From the NCBI GenBank assembly GCA_963837635.1, contig CAWINY010000004.1, positions 372,001-436,000 on the forward strand: a DNA stretch of 64,000 nt. The letters are read 5' to 3'. This DNA is from CAWINY01 sp963837635 (GTDB lineage Bacteria; Acidobacteriota; Terriglobia; Terriglobales; Acidobacteriaceae). Under the pieces are notes generated by a model, which was not told the DNA's origin, made no database searches, and saw nothing but the letters and a program-made list of their open reading frames with translations. Position 1 is the first letter of the stretch. Every line of letters begins with the position of its first letter. Both the position numbers and the translations under genes were made by a program. Below, piece after piece: positions 10,922-18,923 of this stretch.

Positions 10922-11004
10922 TTGTCATCCTGAGCGCAGCGAAGGACCTGCTTTTCGCTCAAAGGAGCACAGAAGCAGGTCCTTCGCTTCGCTCAGGATG
11001 ACAA
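10922..11004. repeat. Paired inverted repeat, TCATCCTGAGCG family
   Basis: Two near-perfect inverted arms (TTGTCATCCTGAGCGCAGCG and onward to ACCTGCTTTT; mirror arm 10973-11004) can form a stem of roughly 30 bp. It lies between the convergent E1 and DoxX genes and is a candidate bidirectional terminator. Confidence 0.8.
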
Positions 11005-11011
11005 TTCCTCG

Positions 11012-11425
11012 CTAGCGCCGCTTCGCCCCGTGCCCTCCAAAGAACACATCCAGGCTGATCGATCCTGCGCCGAACCAGATGAGCAAAAAGCCGCTGGCGG
11101 CTATCAGCAGTGGCAGGTCAGCGGGGCCGCCGGGGCGGTCTCCATGGGGCCAATGGACCTTGCTGAGGGCCACGCACATCTCGATGCAAACCGCCAGCCC
11201 GACCAAGCGCGTCAGCAGCCCGACGATTAACAAGGCGCCGCCGACAAACTCCGTCCCGGCCGAGAGATACCCCAGCCACGCCGGCATGCCCATCGAGTGC
11301 ACCAAGGCTATGTGCGCGTGCAAGCCGCCAAAGACTTTGCTCTTACCATGCGCCATCAGCACGACGCCAAGGACCACACGCAACACCAGCAAGCCCAACG
11401 GCTGCACGCGATTCAGAAAGCTCAC
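11012..11425 (-). CDS. DoxX family membrane protein
   Basis: The protein has 137 residues and four predicted membrane helices, with DoxX hallmarks: VLRVVLGVVLMAHGKSKVFGG, LGYLSAGTEFVGGALLIVGLLTRLVGLAV, and LLIAASGFLLIWFGAGSISLD. DoxX/SURF4-like proteins are linked to thiosulfate:quinone oxidoreductase subunits or redox-stress complexes, but this branch has no settled function. It starts with GTG immediately after the TAA of the saccharopine-dehydrogenase-like gene, so the two are almost certainly co-transcribed and possibly translationally coupled. Confidence 0.85.
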   Translation of the reverse strand: MSFLNRVQPLGLLVLRVVLGVVLMAHGKSKVFGGLHAHIALVHSMGMPAWLGYLSAGTEFVGGALLIVGLLTRLVGLAVCIEMCVALSKVHWPHGDRPGGPADLPLLIAASGFLLIWFGAGSISLDVFFGGHGAKRR

Positions 11426-12616
11426 TTACGCCCCCGCGATGATTGGTTTCGGTTCGTGGACCTCGTATTCCGGTTCGAGGCTGTATTGGACGCGTATGCC
11501 GCGGCTCTCCATGGCTTGCAGGAAGCGGTCCGCCGGCACATCCAGCTCCTGGAGCAGAGTGCCGCGCCGGGTGATGATGCCCGTCGCCATCATCTGGACC
11601 ACGACCGACGCGGGCCATGCCGTGGTCCGCATCATCGCAGTCGTCTTCGTCTTTGGGTCGTAATGATCCACCAGGGTAAAGGCCGCGACCTTTTCTTTGT
11701 GGTGCGCCTCGATGCGCAGAACGGTCATATCCGGGGCGCTGCCGGCAAACTTCTCGCACATCAGTTGGCTCGTCAATGCGCGCGGCGCGATCTTCCCCTT
11801 GCCGACCTTCCGCTCCTTGCTGGAGAACAGGCCCAGGTCGTAGAGACTGCGGATCATGGCAAAGTGGCCGGGATAGCGCAGCGTCTTCTCAAAGCACTCG
11901 CGGACCTTTCCCGCGAAGCTTTCCGGTAGGGTGGAGACGCCGCCGGAGGTGTGGAAGGCCTCCAGCGGAGGAACGCCGCTCATGATGAAGGTCTCCACCT
12001 CGGTGAGCGGCTCGATGGTGGTGACCTTGCCCTTGCGTAGGATGCGAGCCGGTTCAACAAATTCGTTGATCAGGCCTTCGATGGAGAAGACCAGTTGATA
12101 GTTGAAGGGTGCCTTGGGCTTCTCCGGCAAGCCGCCGACGTAGATGCCGAGCAAATCGGCCTTGCCGCCGATGCGCCGCATCAGCTCGCCCGCCAGGATG
12201 GAGGCCATGCCCGGCGACAGTCCGCAATCCGGCGCTATCGCCACCCCGGCCTTGCGCGCCTTCTTGTCCAGCGCCAATTCCTGGCGGACCACCGTGTTGT
12301 TGCCGCCGAGGTCGGCGAAATGGCAGCCCGCATCAATCGCCGCTTTGGCCAAGCCTAGATTCAGGAAATACGGCACCGCGGACAATGCTGCGTCGTGGCC
12401 CTTCATCAGCCTGGTCGCGGCGCGCTGGTTCGCGGCGTCGACTTTGGCCGCTTGAACCTTCTTGCCGCGGGTCAATTTGTTGATCCGCGTGGCGGCGTCT
12501 TTGGCGAGGCGTGAATCCTGGTCGGCCAGCGTGACCGACTCAACCTCCGGCGCGCGTGCCATGTCGTAGGCCGCAGCCGAACCCATCATGCCCGACCCGA
12601 TCACCAGCAGCTTCAT
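11426..12616 (-). CDS. Saccharopine dehydrogenase / lysine 6-dehydrogenase-like oxidoreductase
   Basis: A 396-residue NAD(P)-dependent oxidoreductase with an N-terminal Rossmann fold (MKLLVIGSGMMGSAAAYDMA, then VTLADQD). The saccharopine-dehydrogenase catalytic domain follows (CHFADLGGNNTVVRQELALDKKARKAGVAIAPDCGLSPGMASILAG). The ADCGLSPGM-type motif resembles lysine 6-dehydrogenases, which oxidise the epsilon-amino group of lysine. Substrate choice within the family is not certain. The DoxX gene follows without a gap. A GGAGGAG lies just upstream of the ATG, so the start is well supported. Confidence 0.85.
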   Translation of the reverse strand: MKLLVIGSGMMGSAAAYDMARAPEVESVTLADQDSRLAKDAATRINKLTRGKKVQAAKVDAANQRAATRLMKGHDAALSAVPYFLNLGLAKAAIDAGCHFADLGGNNTVVRQELALDKKARKAGVAIAPDCGLSPGMASILAGELMRRIGGKADLLGIYVGGLPEKPKAPFNYQLVFSIEGLINEFVEPARILRKGKVTTIEPLTEVETFIMSGVPPLEAFHTSGGVSTLPESFAGKVRECFEKTLRYPGHFAMIRSLYDLGLFSSKERKVGKGKIAPRALTSQLMCEKFAGSAPDMTVLRIEAHHKEKVAAFTLVDHYDPKTKTTAMMRTTAWPASVVVQMMATGIITRRGTLLQELDVPADRFLQAMESRGIRVQYSLEPEYEVHEPKPIIAGA

Positions 12617-12655
12617 GAGTGCTCTCCTCAGGAGGAGCAGATTAACCTAAAGGGC

Positions 12656-12837
12656 TGTCGGCTGTCAGCTTTTAGCTTTCAGTCGTCAGCCATCAGCTAC
12701 CGGTCCTCACCTTTTTTCTGATGATCCCGCAGCTTCTCCCTCAGATGGCAACTATCGAGATCGTTCCGAAACGCAAGCAACCGGAAAACCGAGGACAACC
12801 CAGATTTTCCAGACGGCTGATGGCTGACGGCTGATGG
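12656..12837. repeat. Intergenic repeats, GGCTGTCGGCTGTCAGC / GGCTGATGGCTGACGG type
   Basis: Degenerate AGCTTTCAGTCGTCAGCCATCAGC units at the left face CTGATGGCTGACGGCTGATGGC units at the right. They form a loose inverted pair around about 100 bp without recognisable coding. Related units occur near 24905 and 38455-38503. Confidence 0.6.
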
Positions 12838-13011
12838 CTATCCCATGGCCAAGTCTTCTGGCGATTCCAGCGGTGTGCCGCAAACTCGGCAGATCACCGC
12901 GGAGCAGTCGCCGCAGGTCAGCGGGTCGCTGACCTCGCGGGCACACGTAGGACAGTACAACAGCGACGCAGGTTGATTCGCCATCGCTTCCGGCGGTTCA
13001 TCTGGAATCAT
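12838..13011 (-). CDS. Small double zinc-ribbon protein of unknown function
   Basis: The short protein carries three CxxC-type knuckles, LYCPTCAREV, TCGDCSAVICRVCG, characteristic of zinc-ribbon folds. Two starts are possible: the ATG at 13011 (57 residues, no clear ribosome site) and the ATG at 12984 (48 residues, GGAAG just upstream). A longer start at 13083 would overlap the divergent methyltransferase and is unlikely. Zinc binding is inferred from the cysteine spacing. The role is unknown, possibly protein-protein or nucleic-acid contact. Confidence 0.6.
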   Translation of the reverse strand: MIPDEPPEAMANQPASLLYCPTCAREVSDPLTCGDCSAVICRVCGTPLESPEDLAMG

Positions 13012-13045
13012 AAGGGGCAAAAGATTAGCATACGAACCGAGAGCT

Positions 13046-13780
13046 ATGCCCGACGCTGACGATCGCCTAAACGAAGAATTCAACCGCTGGGCCGAAGCGG
13101 GCTGCGGCGAAGAGATGGAGCGGCATCACGCCTCCATCGCCGAGCAGACCATGCGCTTGATGGAGCTCAAGACCGGCGACCGGGTGCTCGACCTGGGTTG
13201 CGGCACGGGATGGGCAACGCGTATCCTCGCCCGGCTGGTGGATGGCTCGCCGGAAGCCGGTCAGGTGATCGGCATCGACGTCTCCGACGAGATGATTCGC
13301 CGCGCCCGCGCCCACTCGCGCGATTTCGACAATGTGATGTACGTGTGGGGCACGGCCACCGAGATCCCGTGGGAGGAAAACTACTTCGATAAGGTGCTCT
13401 CCATCGAATCCTTCTACTACTACCCGGATCAGGATCGCGCTCTGTCCGAGCTGTTCCGCGTGCTGGCTCCTCGCGGGCGCCTGTTCATCCTGATCAATCT
13501 CTATCAGGAGAATCCCTTTTCCTTGCGCTGGGTGGAGCAACTGGAAGTTCCCGTCCAGGTGCGCTCCGAGGCCGAGTATCTGCAACTGTTCCGCGACCAC
13601 GGATTCGCGTCGGTGGAGGCGCGCCGCATCCCCGACCACACCCCAACCCCCGACGAATACAGCGGCAAATGGTTCGCGAATGCGGAAGAGTTGCGCGAGT
13701 TCAAGCGCATCGGTGCTTTGCTGTTGATGGCGCAGAAACCTGAGATGATGTCGCCCCCGCCGGCAATCCTGCCGTATTAG
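13046..13780 (+). CDS. Class I SAM-dependent methyltransferase
   Basis: A 244-residue methyltransferase of the UbiE/Methyltransf_11 type. Motif I is VLDLGCGTGWATRILARLV (about residues 49-67), followed by VIGIDVSDEMIRRAR and the post-II segment FDKVLSIESFYYYPDQDRALSELFRVLAPRGRLFIL. The acceptor cannot be told. Its stop overlaps by 4 bp the end of glpD on the other strand, so the two genes converge without any spacer. It is divergent from the small zinc-ribbon gene. Confidence 0.85.
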   Translation: MPDADDRLNEEFNRWAEAGCGEEMERHHASIAEQTMRLMELKTGDRVLDLGCGTGWATRILARLVDGSPEAGQVIGIDVSDEMIRRARAHSRDFDNVMYVWGTATEIPWEENYFDKVLSIESFYYYPDQDRALSELFRVLAPRGRLFILINLYQENPFSLRWVEQLEVPVQVRSEAEYLQLFRDHGFASVEARRIPDHTPTPDEYSGKWFANAEELREFKRIGALLLMAQKPEMMSPPPAILPY

Positions 13781-15456
13781 GCAGCCTTGATGGGCTTGGC
13801 GTAGCGCACTGGCTGTGAGCCGGGTTGCCGCAGGAACTGTTGGCGTTCCAGTTCGAACTGCTCCATCTGCGCCTGAATGCGGTGCTCCGTCCATCCCAGG
13901 GCCACGCCAATTCGAGCAGCCGCGTAGCGTGTGCAGTCTTCCGACCAGCATGGACCCAGCGCCACGGGGACGCGCCGCAATAACATGTCCGCCAAGGTGA
14001 CGGCCATCTCCGAGCGGCTTGCCTCCACGGCCTCGGCTACCAAGTGGTGCGTGTGAGGACACAGGGTCTGCCGCAGCAGGGGACTCTGGCGTGCCAGACG
14101 AGCCAACCGCAGCGCGCGGCCACCAAACCACTCGGCCATAGATCGCGCCGAGGCGGCACTGACTCCGGCCAGATCGCTCACCATCCGGGCCCAAGACTGC
14201 AATGCGCCTTCAACGCCGTCGCCTGGCGCGGGTACCACCAAGGCCGACGGAGGCTCGGCAACGATGACCCCAGTTTTGCGCGCGCATTCGCGGGCCAGGG
14301 CTGCGGCCGTCGTGAGCTTGCCGCCCAGCACGGAGATCACGCCCCTGGCGCCGTCTTCCGCGTGATCCCGCAGCACATGGCGGCGGGTAATCCCGGATAG
14401 CTCTTGCCCCGGTGAGTACGGCAGCGGCCGGATTCCCGAAAAAACGCAACTAACATCGTTCCACGATATGGCAGCGTGGGGGAAGCACCGGCAAAGGGAC
14501 TCGAAAAGATAGGCAATCTCCTCGCGCTCGGGGCGGCTCATCGCGGGATCGCCCGAATCGCGCACCTCCGTGGTGCCGACCATCATTTGACCGTTCCACG
14601 GGATGACGAACATCGGACGGCCATCGAGGGCCTCGGTGTACACCGCCGCGTTTGGCGCGCCGGGGAAGCGTTGCATCAGCAGATGCGTGCCGCGCACCCC
14701 GCCGATCATGCGCTCGCCAGTGTCGATGTGCGAGCGCGCGCACACGATATCGCCCCACGGCCCGGTAGCATTGACGATCCAGTGTGCCTCCACCTGGGCT
14801 TCCTCGCCGGTCAGGCGATGGCGCAAGCGCACCCCGCGAGCCCTTCCGTCGCGCACGACGATCTCGAGCATCTCGGTGTAGTTGCGTGCCACGACCCCGG
14901 CCTCGACGGCCTCGAAGAGCCACTCGGCCACCAGACGCTCGGGAAACTCGCACTGCGCGTCCTGGTAGTGAAACAACGACCAGCGGCGGCCCTGATCGAG
15001 CAAGCGTTCCAGCCGCGCAATGTCCTTCTCTGGACTGCGCGCTCCCGTCTCGCCTGCCATTCTGCCGTACACCCACAGGGCAGCGCGGATCTCCAACGCG
15101 CTGTGCCGCACTCCGGCGCCATCGGCAGGCAGCGCCAAGAGGAAGTTCATTGGCCGCACGAGGTTCGAGTGCCGCGCCAGCAGGCGCTGCCGTTCCCGCA
15201 GCGACTGGCGCACCAAGCCGATTTCGCCATGCTCCAGATAGCGCAGCCCGCCATGGATGATGCGTGTCGACCGGCTGGTCGTGCCCCAGCCAAAATCGTG
15301 CTGCTCCACGATCAGCGTGCGCTTACCGGCCAGGGCGCACTCGCGGGCAATGGCGACGCCGTTGATTCCGCCGCCGATCACGACTACGTCATACCGCTGC
15401 CCAGCCTTTGCTTCGCGAAAGGGCTCACCCGGTTCCGGTACTTGCCTTTCCTGCAA
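13777..15456 (-). CDS. glpD: Glycerol-3-phosphate dehydrogenase (FAD, aerobic type)
   Basis: This membrane-peripheral flavoenzyme oxidises sn-glycerol 3-phosphate to dihydroxyacetone phosphate and reduces quinone. The 559-residue protein has the FAD motif YDVVVIGGGINGVAIARECALAG, FGWGTTSRSTRIIHGGLRYLE and LRPMNFLLALP-type segments. It also has MVGTTEVRD, SVLGGKLTTAAALA and a C-terminal helical domain. A TTG start at 15456 is supported by GGAGG 7 nt upstream; no ATG lies near the family's N-terminus. Glycerol kinase and facilitator genes are not nearby. Confidence 0.93.
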   Translation of the reverse strand: MQERQVPEPGEPFREAKAGQRYDVVVIGGGINGVAIARECALAGKRTLIVEQHDFGWGTTSRSTRIIHGGLRYLEHGEIGLVRQSLRERQRLLARHSNLVRPMNFLLALPADGAGVRHSALEIRAALWVYGRMAGETGARSPEKDIARLERLLDQGRRWSLFHYQDAQCEFPERLVAEWLFEAVEAGVVARNYTEMLEIVVRDGRARGVRLRHRLTGEEAQVEAHWIVNATGPWGDIVCARSHIDTGERMIGGVRGTHLLMQRFPGAPNAAVYTEALDGRPMFVIPWNGQMMVGTTEVRDSGDPAMSRPEREEIAYLFESLCRCFPHAAISWNDVSCVFSGIRPLPYSPGQELSGITRRHVLRDHAEDGARGVISVLGGKLTTAAALARECARKTGVIVAEPPSALVVPAPGDGVEGALQSWARMVSDLAGVSAASARSMAEWFGGRALRLARLARQSPLLRQTLCPHTHHLVAEAVEASRSEMAVTLADMLLRRVPVALGPCWSEDCTRYAAARIGVALGWTEHRIQAQMEQFELERQQFLRQPGSQPVRYAKPIKAA

Positions 15457-15519
15457 CTACTTGCCTCCTGCTTGGTTGGATGCACCATTTCCGCAACATG
15501 AGACGGAGCAGCGCCTCAA

Positions 15520-15645
15520 CCCACAAATGCCGCTGATTGACGCTGATTCCGGGTACCAGGTACCAGGTAACAGGTACCCGCAGGCAGCGGCAAGGGATCA
15601 CCCCGATACCTGCTACCTGATACCTGCTACCGAAATCATCAGCCT
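15520..15645. repeat. Intergenic repeats, GGTACCAGGTAACAGGTACC type
   Basis: GCTGATTGACGCTGATT units and a hairpin of GGTACCAGGTACCAGGTAACAGG arms facing CCTGCTACCTGATACCTGC arms occupy the gap between the divergent glpD and mazG genes. The same ACCTG/CAGGT units recur at 16624-16713 and 38434-38460. Confidence 0.6.
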
Positions 15646-15694
15646 TTGTCAGTGCAATCAGCGGCTCCGGTGTTCCTCCTGTTACATTTAACTC

Positions 15695-16588
15695 ATGTCA
15701 ACCGGCGAACGTTTTGAGCGGGCGGTAGCCATCATGGCGCGGCTGCGGGCTCCGGGCGGCTGTCCCTGGGACCGCGAACAGACTTTCGACAGCATCAAGC
15801 CCTACACGCTGGAGGAAACCTACGAGGTCCTGGAGGCGATCGACAACCGCGACTGGGACGAACTCACGGCCGAGCTGGGCGATCTGCTCCTGCAAGTGCT
15901 CTTCTATGCCGAGATGGCCCAGGAGGCCGGCCATTTCGCTATTGACGATGTCCTCGACCGGCTGGCCAATAAGCTGATCAGCCGCCATCCCCATGTCTTT
16001 GGCGATGTCGTGGCGAACACGTCGGCGGAAGTGGTGCGCAACTGGGAGGCGATCAAGGCGCAGGAAAAGAAAAAAAGGCTGGCCGCGGGCGGCGGAAAGG
16101 CAGCCAAGGAACCCGAGCAGCCGGAATCCATACTGGCCGGGGTTTCTTCCGCCATGCCTGCTCTGCTGGAGGCGCACAAGCTGAGTTCCAAGGCGGCCCA
16201 CGTGGGCTTCGAGTGGCCCGAGATTAGCGGACTCTTCGAAAAGCTGGAAGAAGAAGCTGACGAGTTGCGCGCCGAGTTGCAGAGCTATCCCGAACCCGGC
16301 CCGCGCCCACCGGCACGCGGCGTCGCCGGGGCAAATGAGCAATCGGTCTCCGCAGAGTTGCGGGCGCGCATGGAAGACGAGGTCGGCGACCTGCTGTTCG
16401 TCGTGGTCAACATCGCCCGTTATCTTGCGCTCGATCCGGAATCGGCGCTCAAGAAGACCAACCGCAAGTTCAAACGGCGCTTCCAGTGGATGGAGGCGCA
16501 GCTTGCCTCGCGCGGCGGCGACGTGCGCAAGTCCTCGCTCGACGAAATGGAATCGCTGTGGCAGGCGTCGAAGGCGGAAGAGAGATAA
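15695..16588 (+). CDS. mazG: Nucleoside triphosphate pyrophosphohydrolase MazG
   Basis: MazG hydrolyses (d)NTPs to monophosphates and pyrophosphate, a house-cleaning activity linked to stress nucleotides. Two MazG repeats are present: repeat 1 (about 18-115) with CPWDREQTFDSIKPYTLEETYEVLEAI and ELGDLLLQVLF, and repeat 2 (about 165-270) with KLEEEADELRAEL and EDEVGDLLFVVVN. Both carry the acidic EExxE/ExxD metal sites. An insertion rich in Pro, Gly and Arg (about 200-222) interrupts repeat 2 and makes the 297-residue protein longer than E. coli MazG (263). Confidence 0.92.
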   Translation: MSTGERFERAVAIMARLRAPGGCPWDREQTFDSIKPYTLEETYEVLEAIDNRDWDELTAELGDLLLQVLFYAEMAQEAGHFAIDDVLDRLANKLISRHPHVFGDVVANTSAEVVRNWEAIKAQEKKKRLAAGGGKAAKEPEQPESILAGVSSAMPALLEAHKLSSKAAHVGFEWPEISGLFEKLEEEADELRAELQSYPEPGPRPPARGVAGANEQSVSAELRARMEDEVGDLLFVVVNIARYLALDPESALKKTNRKFKRRFQWMEAQLASRGGDVRKSSLDEMESLWQASKAEER

Positions 16589-16765
16589 CAACGGATCAAA
16601 ACGGATGTAAACGGATTTTTAAGAAATGGGTATCAGGTACCAGGTAACAGCTACGACGCTCGTACCTGGAGCCTGCGACCTGTTACCTGATACCTGTTAC
16701 CTCATTACCTGACGTCCCATTCTTATCCGTACCAATCCGTCTCAATCCGTTGTTATTCTCTTTCC
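16589..16765. repeat. Nested intergenic inverted repeats (ACGGATCAAAACGGAT and GGTACCAGGTAACAG types)
   Basis: An outer inverted pair (AACAACGGATCAAAACGGATG facing ATCCGTCTCAATCCGTTGTT) encloses an inner pair (GGTATCAGGTACCAGGTAACAG facing CTGTTACCTCATTACC-like arms). The whole spacer between mazG and the acetyltransferase is repeat DNA with no coding signal. Confidence 0.7.
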
Positions 16766-17521
16766 ATGGAACGGATCGAAATCCGGCGCTGTCGCAGTCT
16801 CGACGAGATGAACGCGGCGGTCCGGCTGCAAAAGGAAGTCTGGAACTTCACCGATAGCGAACTGGTGCCGCTGCGGCTGTTCGTGGTTGCGGATAAGGTC
16901 GGCGGGCAGGTGATCGGCGCCTTCGACCGTGGGGAGATGGTTGGATTCGTCCTGTCGGTGCCGGGCGTGCGCAATCGCCATCCCTATTTGCACTCTCACA
17001 TGGCGGCGGTGCGCGCCGGTTATCGCGATCGCGGCCTGGGGCGCCGCCTCAAGCTCTTTCAGCGGGAAGATGCCCTGACACACGGCATTGAGTTGATTGA
17101 GTGGACCTTCGATCCGCTGGAAATCAAAAATGCCTGGCTCAACCTGGTTCGGCTCGGGGCCATCGCGCGACGCTATCACGCCAACCAGTATGGGATTACT
17201 TCCTCGCCGCTGCAGGGTGGCCTGCCCAGCGACCGCCTGGTTGCGGAATGGTGGCTGAAATCACGGCGAGTCGAGGCTTTGCTCGCCAATGGCAGCCCGC
17301 CGCAATCGGCGATTGAGCGTGCAATCGAAGTGCCAGCCGAGATCTACGCCTGGAAGGCGGACCCGGCCACGCGGGATCGAGCCTTCGAGGTGCAGCTTCG
17401 CAATCGCGAGCAGTTGCTCAAGGCCTTCGCGGAAGGCCTGTCGTGCCTGGGCTACGAGCGCGACGCGCAGGGCAACGGACGTTTCCTCCTCGGTCGTTGG
17501 GAAGAGGAGCTGGCGTATTGA
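16766..17521 (+). CDS. GNAT-family acetyltransferase-like protein
   Basis: This 251-residue protein has a GNAT fold: EVWNFTDSELVPLRLFVVADKVGGQVIGAF, VGFVLSVPG, then the acyl-CoA loop VRAGYRDRGLGRRLKLFQREDAL (about 86-108). It resembles a conserved family (COG3375 type) often encoded beside N-acylamino-acid racemase/o-succinylbenzoate synthase genes, as here. That pairing suggests N-acylation of an amino acid that the racemase then handles; this is an inference. The C-terminal 100 residues are outside the core GNAT fold. Confidence 0.75.
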   Translation: MERIEIRRCRSLDEMNAAVRLQKEVWNFTDSELVPLRLFVVADKVGGQVIGAFDRGEMVGFVLSVPGVRNRHPYLHSHMAAVRAGYRDRGLGRRLKLFQREDALTHGIELIEWTFDPLEIKNAWLNLVRLGAIARRYHANQYGITSSPLQGGLPSDRLVAEWWLKSRRVEALLANGSPPQSAIERAIEVPAEIYAWKADPATRDRAFEVQLRNREQLLKAFAEGLSCLGYERDAQGNGRFLLGRWEEELAY

Positions 17522-17703
17522 GTGGCCAGTGGTCAGTGTCAGTGGCCAGCGAACCGCCTACCACGGATTTCTCGGATGGAAAGGGATTTACGCGGATCAT
17601 TTACTTGAATTTAACTCCGTGTTGATCCGTGTTTTTTTCCGCGGTAATCCGCAGTATGGTTTTGGGCGGTACTGATCACCGGCCACTGCCCACTGACCAC
17701 TTC
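17522..17703. repeat. Nested intergenic inverted repeats (CCAGTGGTCAGTG and GGATTTACGCGGAT types)
   Basis: GTGGCCAGTGGTCAGTG units face CACTGCCCACTGACCACT units. Inside them CACGGATTTCTCGGATGGAAAG-type units face TTGATCCGTG...CGCGGTAATCCGC units. No coding signal was found. Confidence 0.6.
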
Positions 17704-17705
17704 TT

Positions 17706-18836
17706 ATGAAGATTGAAGCCATCACGCTCCGCGAAATCCGCATGCCGCTGGTGCACTTTTTCGAGACCAGCTTCGGGCGCACCACCGAGCGGCGCATCCT
17801 GCTGGTTACAGTAAACACAGAAGGCGTCAATGGCTGGGGCGAGTGCGTCGCGGGCGAGCACCCTTTCTATAACGAGGAATCAATCGACACCGCGTGGCAT
17901 GTTGTCGAGAACTATCTCGCGCCAGTGTTGCTTGGGCGCACACTGGAGCACGCCGGCGAGTGTGAAGCGCTCTTCGCGCGGGTTCGCGGCCATCGCATGG
18001 CGAAGGCGGCCCTGGAGAACGCGCTCTGGGATGCCGAGGCGCAACTCCGTAACCTCCCGCTCTGGCGGCTTCTTGGCGGCGCCCAGCGCGAGATCGCCTG
18101 CGGCGTTTCCATAGGGATTCAAGACAGCGTTGAACTACTGCTCGACAAGATCGCAGTCGAGCTGGCAGCCGGGTATCAGCGCATCAAGGTGAAGGTCAAG
18201 CCGGGCTGGGATATTAACGTTCTGGAGCGTATTCGCCAGCGCTGGCCTTCTATTCTGCTGTCGTGTGACGCGAACTCAGCGTACCGGCTCAATCGTGATG
18301 ATCTGGAGCACCTTCGGCAATTCGATAGATTCGAGCTTCTTATGATCGAGCAGCCGCTCTGGCATGACGACATCTTCTTTCACGCGCGCCTGCAAAAAGA
18401 ACTGAAGACCGCGATCTGCCTGGACGAATCGATCCACCACGCCCGCGATGCCCAGACCGCGCTGGAACTGGGCGCGTGCCGCATTCTCAACGTCAAGGTC
18501 GGGCGCGTGGGCGGCTTCAGCAGCGCCCTTGCGGTGCACCAGGTCGCGCGCGCCCTCAATGTCCCGGTTTGGTGCGGTGGCATGCTGGAGAGCGGCATCG
18601 GACGCGCCCACAACATCGCGCTCTCGACCCTGGAGGGTTTTTCCCTTCCTGGCGATGTTTCAGCCTCGAAACGCTATTGGAAGGAAGACATCATCGAACC
18701 TGCGGTGGAAGTAACCTCGCAAGGGATGATCCAGGTGCCGGACGTCCCAGGTCGCGGGTTCGAGGTGAAGGAGAAGTTGGTGGAAGAATTGACGGTGAGA
18801 AGCACTACGCTACAACCCCGGCAATTGTCATCCTGA
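17706..18836 (+). CDS. N-acylamino-acid racemase / o-succinylbenzoate synthase family enzyme
   Basis: The 376-residue protein is an enolase-superfamily (muconate-lactonising subgroup) enzyme. The cap includes MPLVHFFETSFGRTTERRILLV. Barrel residues are visible: the Lys pair in YQRIKVKVKPGWD (about 158-170), metal ligands in LSCDANSAY, LLMIEQPL and CLDESIHH, and the second catalytic Lys in CRILNVKVGRVGGF. This set fits the NAAAR/MenC branch. The context (GNAT partner, no other men genes) favours racemisation of N-acyl amino acids over menaquinone synthesis. The final codons and stop (CAA TTG TCA TCC TGA) lie inside a dispersed repeat. Confidence 0.8.
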   Translation: MKIEAITLREIRMPLVHFFETSFGRTTERRILLVTVNTEGVNGWGECVAGEHPFYNEESIDTAWHVVENYLAPVLLGRTLEHAGECEALFARVRGHRMAKAALENALWDAEAQLRNLPLWRLLGGAQREIACGVSIGIQDSVELLLDKIAVELAAGYQRIKVKVKPGWDINVLERIRQRWPSILLSCDANSAYRLNRDDLEHLRQFDRFELLMIEQPLWHDDIFFHARLQKELKTAICLDESIHHARDAQTALELGACRILNVKVGRVGGFSSALAVHQVARALNVPVWCGGMLESGIGRAHNIALSTLEGFSLPGDVSASKRYWKEDIIEPAVEVTSQGMIQVPDVPGRGFEVKEKLVEELTVRSTTLQPRQLSS

Positions 18837-18906
18837 GCGCAGCGAAGGATCTGTTTTTTCAAAAGAAGTTAACAGCAGGTCCTTCGCTGCGCTCAGGATG
18901 ACAATT
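18824..18906. repeat. Paired inverted repeat overlapping the 3' end of the racemase gene
   Basis: TCATCCTGAGCGCAGCGAAG and its mirror image form a long hairpin between convergent genes. The left arm supplies the last sense codons and the TGA of the upstream gene. It belongs to the same family as 10922-11004. Confidence 0.8.
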
Positions 18907-18923
18907 CAACCTAACCGTTCATT

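Noticed and set aside
13012..13083. 81-residue version of the zinc-ribbon protein starting at 13083
   Set aside because: It would overlap the start of the divergent methyltransferase gene and adds a segment without conservation features.
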